Positions 35,801-48,391 of a stretch of 64,000 nt of DNA are shown here, in pieces. Position numbers and translations under genes: made by a program. The notes under the pieces were generated by a model. The model did no database searches, was not told the DNA's origin, and saw only the letters and a list, made by a program, of their open reading frames with translations. This DNA comes from Rhodotorula mucilaginosa. Taxonomy: Eukaryota > Basidiomycota > Microbotryomycetes > Sporidiobolales > Sporidiobolaceae. The stretch spans positions 1,302,001 to 1,366,000 of the forward strand of contig CP137866.1 in NCBI GenBank assembly GCA_034406715.1, in the 5' to 3' direction. How positions within the stretch are numbered: the first letter of the stretch is position 1; the number at the start of each line of letters is the position of its first letter.

Positions 35801-37372
35801 ATGTCCGACTCGCTCGCCGCAGGCAACAACAACAACGACTTGACCCGCAAGCGCTCGCGCTCGTCGTCCCCTTCGCACGACTCGGCTGCCAAAAAGGCCA
35901 ACCAGGCCGCAGCCGCTCCCGTCAGCCTCGAGCGCGACGACGACGACGACGATGACGGCGCGGCCGCTGCCGCTGCTGCCACCGCCGACGACGATCCCCC
36001 TTCGAACGGAGACAAGCCCGCAGCAGCCACCGAATCAGGAAGCACCGGCGTCGCACCTATGAACGTCGACTCGAGTGGTATCCCCGCCAAGCCAGTCGGC
36101 GCCGAAGTCGCCGCCTCGTCGGCGGCCGCCAGCAGCGCCGATGCGCAGCAGGCCCAGTCGCCCGCCACGCAGACCATCACGATGCGCACCCTGATCGTCA
36201 CCCAGGACGCGAGTGTCATTATCGGAAAGCAGGGCAAGAACATCAACGAGATCCGAGACAAGTCGGGCTCGAAACTCAACATCACAGAGTCGGTCGCCGG
36301 GAACCCGGAACGCATCATGTCGGTCAGCGGACCGCTCGACGCCGTCTCCAAGGTGAGTCGCTCGCTCGGTCTTTTTTGGCCGTTCAGGTGTTCGAGGATC
36401 TGACGCAACGACGACCTCGTCAGGCCTTTGGTCTCATCGTCCGCCGGATCAACGACGAGCCGTTCGATGTCCCTTCCGTTCCCGGCTCGAGAGCCGTCAC
36501 CATCCGGTGCGCACGCTTCTCGCGCCTGAATTCCCATTGATGTCTATACTGATGGACAACAAACCCTCTGTGCAGCTTCATTGTCCCCAACTCTCGGATG
36601 GGTTCCGTCATCGGCAAAGCCGGCGCCAAGATCAAAGAGATCCAAGAGGCGTCGGGCGCGCGGTTGCAAGCGAGCGAGGCCATGCTCCCCGGCAGTACTG
36701 AACGCGTCTTGTCCGTCTCGGGCGTCGCCGACGCGATCCACATCGCCGTCTACTACATCGGCACGGTCCTGCTCGAACACCCGACCGCGACCGGCAACAC
36801 GTCCTACCGACCGGGGTCGGAATATGGCGCCGGTGGCCCCGTCGGTGGTGGTTCCCGACCTCCCATGGACCGAACTGGTCCCCCGCGAACTGGAGGAGGA
36901 GGCGGCGGAGGAGGGATGGGACCCGCCGTCGGACCGGGCGCGCAGTCGCAGGCCATCTTTATCCCGAACGAACTCGTCGGGAGTATCATCGGCAAGGGAG
37001 GCGCCAAGATCAACGAGGTGCGACAAATGTCGCAGTGCCAGATCAAGATCAACGAACCGGGCGAGGCGGCCCCGGGAGGTGGTCCGAACGAGAGGGTGCG
37101 CTTTCTCGACGTCTTTTGTTGTTTTTTTTTCCGAAAGGGATCTCGGAGACTTGGCCGAAAGCTGACATTGCTGCGCCCACCTTCGCAGCTCGTGACCATT
37201 ACTGGTCAACCGACGGGCATCCAGACTGCGATCCAGATGCTGTACAAGCGTCTCGAGGAGGAGAAGAACAAGCGTGCGTTTTCCCGTTTTCACCCCTCGG
37301 GATCACTCTCCTCCCCCCTACCAAGCTGCACACTCACCATACTATATCATCTCTGCAGAGCTTGGCCGCTAA
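35801..37372 (+). CDS. RNA-binding protein with three KH domains (PCBP/hnRNP K, Pbp2/Rnc1 type), 417 aa
   Basis: Exons 35801-36352, 36424-36506, 36576-37095, 37189-37273 and 37359-37372 join in frame; the final exon is only 14 nt and codes for the last residues and stop. The N-terminal 125 residues are low-complexity and acidic (a run of eight Asp near residue 46). KH1 has the GXXG loop IIGKQGKN, KH2 has VIGKAGAKIKEI and KH3 has IIGKGGAKINEV, the last two in the classic IGxxGxxI form. A Gly-rich linker precedes KH3. Three KH domains in this spacing resemble poly(C)-binding proteins, fission yeast Rnc1 and budding yeast Pbp2/Hek2, which bind and stabilise or silence mRNAs. Orthology to one of these cannot be settled by eye. 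Confidence 0.9.
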
Positions 37373-37722
37373 AAGATACCTCTCCGCTTGCATCATTCTC
37401 GGTTTCTTGCGCTTTCGGGGGTCCTTTCATGATCATCTTGCTTCTCCGCCCCCTGATCTACTATCCTCATTCTTGGTTCCCTAGGGCTTTAGCAGAGGGC
37501 GAGCAGTTTTCAGCAGTAGTCGCGTGCAAAAGTCGCTTTCTTGACCCTGTATGCTGCACCGTTTTCGCACTCGGCCGGTTGACGCGGAAGCGATCTCGAA
37601 AATTCGGATCAGCTCAGTCACAAGTCCAGCTTCGAGCCACTTACGCAGTCTACACGCGGGCGAATCAGCGAATCGTACACCGAACAAAAGGCGCTCAGAC
37701 TCGCTCAACGACTGCGTCGACC
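37373..37722. other. Intergenic region between the KH-domain gene and KRR1
   Basis: Tandem gene spacer of 350 bases: 3' UTR of the KH gene and promoter and leader of KRR1. An open frame of the upstream gene continues through it only if the last intron is retained. No other feature recognised. Confidence 0.5.
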
Positions 37723-39313
<1,591 letters not shown>

Positions 39314-39495
39314 GTTCTTCTTTCTTTCTTTCTCTGCTGGACAGCTCCCGCTTCCAGTTTTCTTCTCGGTGGATGAGCTTGCCTTTTCCGGTGTGACGTG
39401 TTGTGCCAGTACCTTTTCTTCTCTCCTGATATCCGAGATCATCGCCTGCAATTACATCTCCCACGACAAGACAAGAATTCCTGCCGATACGCGCC

Positions 39496-41902
39496 TCAAG
39501 CCTCTCCGTCTTCTTTGTCTTCGCGCGCTGCGAGGCGGACTTTGAGAGGCATGCGCGTCCCGAGCTCCATCTCGCCGGCTACGAACGGCCGCGTGATGAC
39601 CGACGAGCGGTGGATGATCTGGATGTCGGGATCGCGCTTGTCGAATTCGAAGGTGTCGATCAACACGGAGAGGACGCTGCGCAATGTGCTTCGTTCCGGT
39701 CAGTTGGGGGAGGATGGGCAGCGCCGGAAGCTTCGGAACTCACGCTTTGAACTCGAGCAAGGCGAATTTGTAACCGATGCAGGCCCTCGGACCGGCCAAG
39801 AAGGTCATCAATCCGCTCCAACCGGCGCCGCGCTGCGGCTCAATCTTGTTCTCCTGATCCAACCACCGCTCCGGTCGAAAGTAGTCGGCGTCTTGACCAA
39901 AGATGGACTTGTTCCGGTTCGCAGCGTAGACGCCGATGTAGATCATCTGGCCCTTTTTGACGGGGACGTGCGTGATCGTCTGGGAAGGGTCGATTGCTGA
40001 CGGAACTGGAACCGCAAGAGGAATCAGGTCGGGGCGCTGCGCGACGCGCGGCGTAGAAGAGAGGGCAGGCTCAAGTCGGAGGATCTCGCGCTGTCAACCG
40101 GCGGGGGGCAAGTAAAGTCAGTGTTGGGCTTATTGCTGTACCGTACCTACCGCGACAATGGCTCACCGTGACAGCATCCAAGTACTCCAGCGAACTCAGT
40201 TCCTCGCTCGTGAGTTCGTCGCGTCCTTCTGCGAGCGCCTTCCGACGAGCCTCGCGGACTTCCCGCCGCAGGCGATCTTGCTTGTCCGGCGCGCACACGA
40301 GCGCCCACAGCACCCAGCTGAGGCTGTTGCTGATCGTCTCGTGGCCGGCAAAGAGGAAGGTCTGCGGAGGAATGAGGGGGCAGTGAGCGGCAGGCTTTCA
40401 ACGCAGTCGGGGCCTACGCTGCAAGCCCAACTCACGGTCAATTGACCTCGCAGCTCTTCGTCGTCGAGCTTTTCCTTCTCGGCGTTGTTGACTGCGTGGA
40501 GATGGATGAGCTTGGTCCCTGTCAGGAGGACGAACAGGCTTGTGAGGGACATACGCAGGATGGAGATCAAGTCCTTTCGAGCCTCGTGGTCCTTGCCCTT
40601 GTCCGCAGCCTCTTCTCGTTTCGCTTTGATGATCTTGGCGCTCTCGGTCTGGATCGTGTCGAACGCCGCGTAAACAGCTTTTATCCGCTCGTTCGGGATC
40701 AGTTTGGCGAGCTTCAGGGTAGGCAACGCTTGTAGGCAGGCGCCAATGACGGTGTTGATCAGGACGGTGAAAGGGTGCGGATGACCCGGATCGCCGCTGG
40801 GGGAGAAGAGGGAGGCGAAAGCTTGGGCGAGAGCGTCGGATTCGAGAGACAGGGCGCGGAAGTCGTAGCCGAAACCGGCTGCAGTTTCGATTGAGCCGCA
40901 GGCGGTCAGAAGGTCTCTCGTGGTCTTTTTAAGGAGACCCGGCTGACCTTTGCCGATAGCGTCAAGTGTCAACCTCGTAAGCCAGTCTGAGACCTCGATG
41001 ACGGCGGCGCCTTTCTCTTGCGAGGCAGCATGCGTTGCCGCCGCCTCTTCGTCCTTCCACGCTCGCTGATCGATTTCACCATCCGAGATTTTGGCGGTCC
41101 AGATATCGCGGAGCTGTGGCGTATCGATCGTCGTCAGCCAAGACACCTTTCGCTGGAACAAGCGCAACGAGAACTGTGACAGACCTGGTATGCGAGCGCG
41201 AAGAAGCCGGGCGTCATCGCCTTCAAGTTGGACGGCGCGAAGGCCGGATTCATCAGGCGACGTTGACGGCGGTGCGTCTCGCCTGCATTGGTCAAAATCT
41301 CGAGTGAGTTTTGGGGTATCTCAGAATGGAATATGACGTCCGAACGGACCTTCAGCAAAGACGACGCCTTTGCCGAGTACCATGGCGAGATCTCCGCGAA
41401 CTTCATCCGGCTTGGCATAGTCGTATGTGTGGGCAGTCAAGACGTGGTTGAGCGCAGCCGGATCCGTGAGCACGAGTCGGTCACCCTGCACAAACGCCAC
41501 GTGTCAAACTTTCGCAGCGTTTGAGACGAAAGAGGACGTTCCGACGACTGACCCCGAGCAAGCCCCGGTACCGAACAGCGCCTCCATACTTCTCCGCCCA
41601 GTCGGCGTGTGCACGTCCTGGATCTTCGTCAATCAAAGGGCGGAGATTGCCCCACAGAGGGTGTTCTGATGGCGGGCCCGGCACGACTCGAAGCGGCGAA
41701 AGGAGCGGCGCGACAAAGATGCGGTACACCCAGTAGGCGACAAAGGCTGTGGTCCCAAGAGTCGCGCAGGCACTGGAGCATTGTACCTTGCCTGGTGAGT
41801 TTCTTGACCTTTCATTCACGCCGCGGGAAGCCGGACGTACGTAGCTGCGAGCAATGGGCGGGCGAACGAGAAGGCCAAGACGGGCGCGATGAGGTCCAAC
41901 AT
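39496..41902 (-). CDS. Cytochrome P450 monooxygenase
   Basis: About seven exons. The N-terminus from 41902 reads MLDLIAPVLAFSFARPLLAA and then, after an intron, TAFVAYWVYRIFVAPLLSPL with the proline hinge VPGPPSEHPLWGN, typical of ER-anchored P450s. Later blocks are RRQRRLMNPAF (C-helix region), FLFAGHETISNSLSWVLWAL (I-helix with AGHET), EILRLEP (ExxR helix), YFRPERW (PERF-like) and FLAGPRACIGYKFA (heme loop FxxGxRxCxG, cysteine ligand). All catalytic landmarks are present and the C-terminus is complete at 39496. Basidiomycete P450 families cannot be assigned by eye, so the substrate is unknown. No oxidoreductase partner or biosynthetic cluster lies beside it. It diverges from the AN1-finger gene. 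Confidence 0.88.
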
Positions 41903-42290
41903 AGCGGTGCGGCGCGGAGAACGTCAGAGCAGAGCAGAGCAGAGCAGAGAAAGAAGCATGTCTGGACCGACTCTCCAACGAAAGCAAGCCTTGATGAAAG
42001 CGACAAAGGCGCTGATGATGAGACGGAATGAAACGTCGAGGGGAAAGAGAGGAGCACAAGGGCTGGATGCGGAGCCGCTTGTCCAGGCTACGACTTGCTG
42101 GCTCACCACGACTGCTTTCAAGCAATGGAAGCGCAGAGACAGAGAGCGAAAGCTGTCGGCGTCGAGGGAACGGTCGCTGAAAAGTTTTTCGCTCCGCGGT
42201 GTCTCATCGCTCGACGCTTCCGTGTGGAAGAGGCGAGCGTAGACCGTCGCTGAACGCGGTTCTGCTTCTTGCTATACGCCCGACGCACAG
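41903..42290. other. Divergent promoter region between the P450 and the AN1-finger gene
   Basis: About 390 bases with a short GCAGA-type tandem repeat near 41930-41955. No gene; it should contain both promoters. Confidence 0.5.
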
Positions 42291-43231
42291 ATGGCGGATA
42301 CAGCCGTCCCGGAAGTGCACTGCGCGCTGGCCAGCTGCCGCACGCTCGACTTTCTCCCGCTCACTTGCCCGCACTGCTCGTCCACCTTTTGCCGCCAACA
42401 CGCCAACCCGGACGCCCATGCCTGTCCGCAGAACCCGTCCTTGCGGACAGTCGAGCGCGAAAATCTGCCTCGAGACGGCGAACGAGATAGGATCGAAGTG
42501 CGAGATCTGTTACCGGACCCGAAGCGCCACAAGGCCCGCGAGAATGATGCAGCGACCAACGACCCCGCCAAGCTGGAACTCAAAGCGAAACAAAATGCTG
42601 CACTCGCCAAGCTGCGCGCTTCTTTCGGCGACAAGAAGAAGGCGTCTGGCCCGACGACCAGTGCAACAACCGCCGGAGCGGCGAAGTCCAAACCTGCAAA
42701 TCCGACCTTGGAGCTGATGCGCCTCAAGCAGCGAGCCGTCCCTGCTGATCCGAAACACGTCAGAAAACCCGGAGATGTATCGATGGTCGATCGACTGTTC
42801 TTGAACGTCTCTTTCGTCGACGCCGATGGGACCAGACGAGGCGACGAGAAGCCGGTCTGGGTTTCAAAGGTGGGTTTCGCTGCCATTCAGTGTAGCCAAC
42901 ATCACCGGTTCCCGTCAAAGAGGATGTGGCGCTGATGCATGCTGATCTCGCTGTTGACAGGATGTTTCGGCGGGGAAAGCGCTCGACCTCTTCGCTGATC
43001 TCTTCAAGGTCAGCAACGTCAACAACTCGATCGCGGACCCTAGCAAAGTCAGTCTTTCACTCTCGATTCACCAACGGAGCCTTCGACTGACACTCTTGAC
43101 TCGTATAGATACTCTCCCTCGCAATCGACCAAGATCCGCCGATACAACTCGTCCTGTCGAAGCCGCTGGCAGGGCAAACACCCAATGGAGGTCGCGCCGC
43201 ACTGCTGAGAGGTCACGCCTGGTCGGCCTGA
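42291..43231 (+). CDS. CUZ1: AN1-type zinc-finger protein with ubiquitin-like C-terminus (Cuz1/ZFAND1-like), 262 aa
   Basis: Exons 42291-42869, 42961-43047 and 43109-43231 join in frame. The AN1 finger occupies residues about 11-50: HCALASCRTLDFLPLTCPHC then FCRQHANPDAHACP, with the expected Cys and His spacing. A charged middle follows (residues about 70-160), then a ubiquitin-like part (FLNVSFVDADG, VWVSKDVSAGKALDLFADLF, PPIQLVLSKPLAGQTPNGG). AN1 plus ubiquitin-like layout matches Cuz1, which links Cdc48 and the proteasome during arsenite stress. The assignment to Cuz1 rather than another AN1 protein is likely but unproven. It ends 160 bases before the TOPORS-like gene, which converges on it. 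Confidence 0.83.
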
Positions 43232-43390
43232 GACTGCCCTCGTTGGCAGAATGTCATACTCTGCGCTACTTGTTGTTGTCTCCAGTTGCGAATCGCACTT
43301 TTTCCCGTCGTCCGGCCATCATTCGCTCAGAAAGCGTAAGCTGCTCGTGAGCATTGCAACATTGCTAGTCACGAGAAAAGCGATGCAGTT

Positions 43391-46300
43391 CTATGGGTCG
43401 GTTCGCACTTGCGCCTCTGCACTCGTGTCGCCGCCGCCGCCGCCGCCGCCACCACTTACAGTAGTCCCACTCCGCCGCTTCTGCATCATCAACTTTTGCC
43501 GCATCTCCTTCTCCTTCAGTTGTCCGCTGAACTTTTTCAGCTCGTCCTGGATCGTCGCCCGTCGTTTGGCGAGCAGAGCCGCTTTGAGACTCGATTCCGA
43601 CTTGGACGGCGGCGCCGAGGCGGCGGGGGCGGGGGCGGCCGAGGACGACGACGAGGCGACCAGCTTCGATTTGTTCGGTACGAGTTCCGCCGCTGCGTGG
43701 TCGTCCATGAACACAACGGGCGTGCGGTCCGACGAAGCAAAGTTGTAGTACCCATCATCGTAGGCGAGATCGTTACCGTACTCGTACGTGTCGTAAGCAG
43801 ACGCCCACGTCGACAAGGCTGGACGGCCGGCCTGGGCTTCTTCATCCACGAAACGGCGTTCTTCGTCCAATCGAGCCATGAGCAAGTCCCTCGTCTCCTG
43901 ACTGAACACGGTCGGCTCGTTCACTCGCTCCTGCGCCGCGTCTCGAGCAGTCGCGAGCGAGGTGGCTGCACGGGTCCGGACCAGGTCCTCGTAGGCGAGG
44001 GCTTTCTCGGCCTGCAAGCGAGCCTGCAACAGACTGCGCAAGTCCGACTTGGTGCTGGTGGAGGTCGTCGTCGTCGTCGAGACCGCGCCGTCGGGATTTT
44101 CGGATGCAGATGGGACCGTCGAGCGAGAAGAGGCGGCGAGAGCTTGACGGTACTCGGCTGTCAGGCGTGCATGCAACTTGGCACGGAGCGAATCGGCAGG
44201 CGAGCTGGCCTTGCTGCTGGTCGGCGTCGTGGGCGATGCTGTCGCGTCTCTCGAGGCCGCAGCAGGAACGGTCGAGGTGGTAGAGATCGGCGGCGGGACA
44301 ATCCCTCCCAAGCGTCCCAGTAACGGTTTCCTCGGCGGACCCAGCGTGGCGGAGATGGTGGAGGCGTGCGAAGAAGAAGAAGAAGCTCTAGGTCGGTTCG
44401 ATGTCGCCTGGCCGTGGTACGCCTCTTGTTGTCGCGGTCCCGAGTTCGCACCGGCGGCCCCTTTGCGGTCAGATGCTGAAGTACCCGCGTTCCGGAACAG
44501 GTCGCTCTGAGGCTGCAGCGAGGCGCGACCGTCCCTCGCGAGCGTGACGACGCGACCGTTCCCGAGAAGGCGACGCGCAGCGCCAAAGATGGCGAGCGTA
44601 GGTCTGCCTCTCGGGGGTGGCAGTGGTGGTGGAGCGGACGTGTCGAAGGTTGAGGAAGAGGACATCGGCTTCTCCCTTGACGACATGGGAAGAGGAGGAC
44701 CAGCTGGAGCAGCAGTCAACGGACTCGGTAGAGGAGAGTTGGTGCTCGAGCCGGGGCCGATCGAGAAAGACGGACCGATGAGCGAGATGGCGTCGTCCAG
44801 CTCGGAATCAATCGCTGGCCCTCCTCCTCCTCCTCCAGCAGGACCGGCGGCAGGAGGAGGAGGCGGAGACGGTAACGGCGATAGCGGTTCTGGGCGCTGC
44901 AGAGGCGTCTTTGAGCGAGAACGAGAGCGAGGACGAGAGCGTGAAGGGGTGGGAGAGCGGCTCCTCGCACTCGTCGGTGAACTTGAACGTCCCTGATATC
45001 TCGTCTCGGACGAGGGAAGCGGCGAGGTCTCGCGCTCGTCTTTGTACGAGCAAGGTACAGGAGAGGGCGAGAAGCGCCGTCTGGAGGACATTGTCTCCTC
45101 CTCGTCATCGTCCTCGGAGTAGCGCCGCCGTCGACGCCGAGGCGGAGGTGGAGGCGGCGACACGGAAAATCGCCTCGGAAAAGCGAGGGAGGGCGACGGA
45201 CCCCTCCTCCTCCGTCCTCGTAACTCCTCGCGTCGTTGACGACCGCCTCCCGCGTCCTCCTCCTCATAAGTAGCGGAGAAGCCTGGTCCATCAACCTTGC
45301 GCGATGCCGATGCCGGCGAGCCGTTGACGACGAATCCTCCTCGCCTGCCTCGCCGACCACCACCAACACCACCGCCACCGTCTCCTCTCCTGCTCTCGCT
45401 CGCCGCAGTAGCGTAATAAGAGCCGGTGTAACGCTCGTCTCGCTCGCGCCAATTCGGTTCGATAGGGCGGTACGGTTGGCGGTGCTGAGGAGGATTGGAT
45501 GCTGGAGGAGGAGGAGGAGGACGACGCCCGTTTGGCGCGCTGCTGGAGGAGGACGAGTAGCGTCGCGGGAGTGGTGCTGAAGGCGGAGAAGGCGACCTGC
45601 CGCTCCGGTGGTTCCCGCGGCTGCTGTCTCGCGCCGTTGAGCTCGCGAGTGGCGGCCCTCCGGTCGACCGCCTCCTCCCATCCTCTCCCCGTTCGCGCCC
45701 CCTCGACATGTGCTCTTCAAATCTAGGCTTGTCCGCCGCCGCGTCGGCCATCTCCTCCCGCGCCTCCTCATCGTGCCTCCTCTGCGGTCTCCCATATTGG
45801 ACGAACCGATCATACCCCTCAAGGGAAGTGAACGGCGACCGCGCAAAGGTGCTAATCTCGTGCACGAGGTGTTGGGCGTCTTGCTCCGAAAGGAAGTCGG
45901 AGATGAGCCGGATCGCGGAGGGCGAACGGAGGTCGAGTTGAGAGGCGATGGTGACGAGGTAGGTGGTCAGGAAGGCGACGTCGACTGCGGGAAAGACTTG
46001 GAGCTGCAGGGGACATGCGCGAAAGGTCAGCGACGTATCCTTAGCAGTACATGCCGAGAGTTCCAGGTCGTTTCAGAGCTCCTGACCCGTGAGTAGCTGG
46101 CTTGCCTCACCTCGCGCCTGATGAATTTGATCACTTTCGCCTTGAGCTCTTCATTCCTGCTGAACGTGTGCGGGCTGAACGGTTTGAACCCCGTATAGCG
46201 ATTACTCGCGACGTGTTTCGCGTAGAGCCCCTCGCGGTAGATGTACCTCCTCCGCTCGAGCGCGCGCTCCTGTTCCCGCTCGCGCCACGTCGCTTCGTCC

Positions 46301-47253
46301 CGCTCATCGACCCGGTTCGAAGACGAGAATCGACTGCTGGGGTGACGACTTTGCCGGCCGTAGAGAGCGTGACGAGGCAAGGTTGGGTTGATGGTTGCTG
46401 CGTCAGTGCGGGAACGCGCCAACGAGGAGCCGCCGCGTGCAGCACCTGGTGGAGGAGGGAACGTGGCGACAAATTCTGACGAGGTAGCGGTGGCGGTGAC
46501 GGTATGGAACGGGAGGAGGTAGTGATTCTGGTAGTCCTTCGCAGACCGGATGTTGTGGATCAAGTGCTCGATCGGTCCGAGGCAGAGCGGGCACTGTAGG
46601 CCGCGTTGTCCGGAGTCGATTCGAGTCGGCGGGAGTTTCGGGTCAGTCGTGTGGACACTAAGGCATAACCTGAAGTTGTTCGGACTCACCTTGCGACTCT
46701 GGTCTGTCCATGCCCTGATGCAGCCCCAGCAGAATTGTCCGTGGTGACACGGTGAGACGACAGCCTGCGGCAATTTGGAGAGGTATGAGCGTGCCGAAAT
46801 CGGCAGAGTTCCCTCCTCGCATACACGGGGTTCAGGGACACTGACCCTGTTTTCGATCGGGGACAAGCAGATGGCACAGTGTTCCTCCTCCTCCTCCTCC
46901 TCCTCCTCGTGGCTCTGCGGCTGGTGGTCCATGTCGGACGAGGTCCGTGTCGACCCCGTTCCTGTCACCCCCACTCCCTCCTCGCCCGAGTCTTCCTCGT
47001 CGTTGAACCCATCGAGGGGGTTCTTCTTGCGGCCGGTCCTGGGCTGGACCGGTGGACTGGCAGGAGGCCGAGGAGTTGGACGAGGTGGTGGGGAACCGGC
47101 GAGGGGCGGACGCGGCGAGCTGGTCCGCCTGCGCTTGGCTGGGGGAGGCGACATTTGCCTGCCTCTAGCCGCAGGGATCAGCCTCGCGCTCGCACGGTGT
47201 GAATGGCGGAAGAGAGAGAGCCGGCGAAAGAGAGAGCACCGCACGCGACTCAA
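43391..47253 (-). CDS. TOPORS: TOPORS-like RING E3 ligase with long Arg/Ser/Pro-rich tail
   Basis: The N-terminus is Pro/Arg-rich with an acidic run before the RING finger: CAICLSPIENRV, then after an intron SPCHHGQFCWGCIRAW, then after another CPLCLGPIEHLIHNIRSAKDY. The IRSAKDY extension matches the segment after the RING in animal TOPORS. About 150 residues later comes ISDFLSEQDAQHLVHEI and FARSPFTSLEGYDRFVQY, which matches the second conserved TOPORS block (helical, PWI-like). The remaining 780 residues (45790-43391) are low-complexity Ser/Arg/Pro, like the RS region of TOPORS. TOPORS has both ubiquitin- and SUMO-ligase activity in the nucleus. About four exons. The start at 47253 is the longest reading; ATG at 47154 (MSPPPAKRRR) looks more natural. 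Confidence 0.82.
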
Positions 47254-47397
47254 CTCGGTTCGCGTTCGCCTTTAAGGGTCGGCTCACGGCATACAGAGCA
47301 CACCTCGGCTCGGTCTCTCGCGGGAACGCTCGCTAGTACAATCTAGCTCGGATCGCTTCCGCCTCTTTCACCCACGCCTCCGATTCTTGATTCAACG
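47254..47397. other. Short bidirectional promoter region
   Basis: 144 bases between the TOPORS-like gene (minus) and the PDCD5-like gene (plus). If ATG 47154 is the true TOPORS start the region is 243 bases. No clear motif was identified. Confidence 0.4.
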
Positions 47398-48250
47398 ATG
47401 GCGGATCTCGACGCAATCCGAGCCGCAAGTTCCTCGTCATTGTAGCGCACAGTCGAGTTCATCCACTGCATACTGACACTCTATACCTGATTACAGAAAC
47501 GCATGGCCGAACTGCAAGCAGCCGGTCCCTCGCCTTCCGCCGCTGGTTCATCATCTCGCGGCGGCGGCGGCGTACCTGGAGCACCTGGAGCAGCACCAGG
47601 CGCAGGCGCGGACGAGGCCGCGCAGAAGCAAGCCGCAGAAGACGAAGGCAGGAGGACCATGATGAGCCAGATCTTGTCGCCCGAAGCGAGGGAACGCCGT
47701 CAGTCCCCTTTCTCTCCCCATTAAACTCCTCTCGTCTCGACAGTATTCGCTCCCGCCGCGGCTGCGAGCGACAAGAACGTATTGCTCGCTCGGTCGTGGG
47801 CGACAGAAGGTGCTGACCGACGCCCCCCAACCGGCTGCAGTCTCGCGGATAGCGCTCGTGAAACCGGACCGCGCGCGCGCCATCGAGCAATTGCTCGCCC
47901 GGATGGCTCAGAGCGGTCAGTTGCGCGGACGAGTCAGCGAAGACCAGTTGATCGACGTGTTGGATCAGGTGCGCGCGCCTGCTTTCGAGTTCTGGATTGC
48001 CGTCGTGAGAGAGGCGAAAGATACTCACGAAACTCGCTCCCGGGCCGGATTCGACAGGTCGAGGCTATGGAGAAGGGTCAGAGCGGCGCAACCGGGTCCA
48101 AGTCGGCGAGCAAGATCACAGTAAGTCTCCGGCGTTGGCGGGGCGCTTGGGGTTGTTCTTCCTCGAGGTACAAAGCCCGGCTGACCTTCCTCGGCCACTG
48201 TGCAGTTTACACGAAAGGCGGCGTACGAGGACAGCGACGACGACTGGTAG
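47398..48250 (+). CDS. PDCD5: PDCD5-family protein, five exons, 154 aa, first intron of GC-AG type
   Basis: Exons 47398-47424, 47497-47698, 47841-47968, 48058-48120 and 48206-48250 total 155 codons with stop. The mature N-terminus reads MADLDAIRA-KRMAELQ, matching the PDCD5 start (acidic residues, then R-x-AELQ). Later parts are QILSPEARERLSRIALVKPDRA, RVSEDQLIDVLDQVEAM and the acidic end KAAYEDSDDDW. Frame is kept across exon 1 only if the intron starts with GCAAGT (a GC donor); the GT one codon downstream breaks the frame. A Gly/Ala/Pro-rich insert at residues about 20-50 replaces the shorter family linker. PDCD5 proteins bind the chaperonin CCT and are linked to apoptosis in animals; the role in yeasts is less clear. 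The HAD hydrolase gene begins 141 bases downstream. Confidence 0.88.
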
Positions 48251-48391
48251 TATTTACGCGTGTCTGGATTTCACCAGCTGCATGTACACATTGTTTCTCC
48301 TGCGCTTTCTTTTTCTCGCACTTGCTTTTTCCGTGACCCGCGTGAGAGAAGTTCGCGGCCACCTCTCTTTTCCGCTCCACCAAACAGCACT

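Noticed and set aside
43409-44323. Plus-strand 304-codon Arg-rich frame and others up to 45.7 kb
   Set aside because: They are antisense to the low-complexity tail of the TOPORS-like gene and have no domains of their own.
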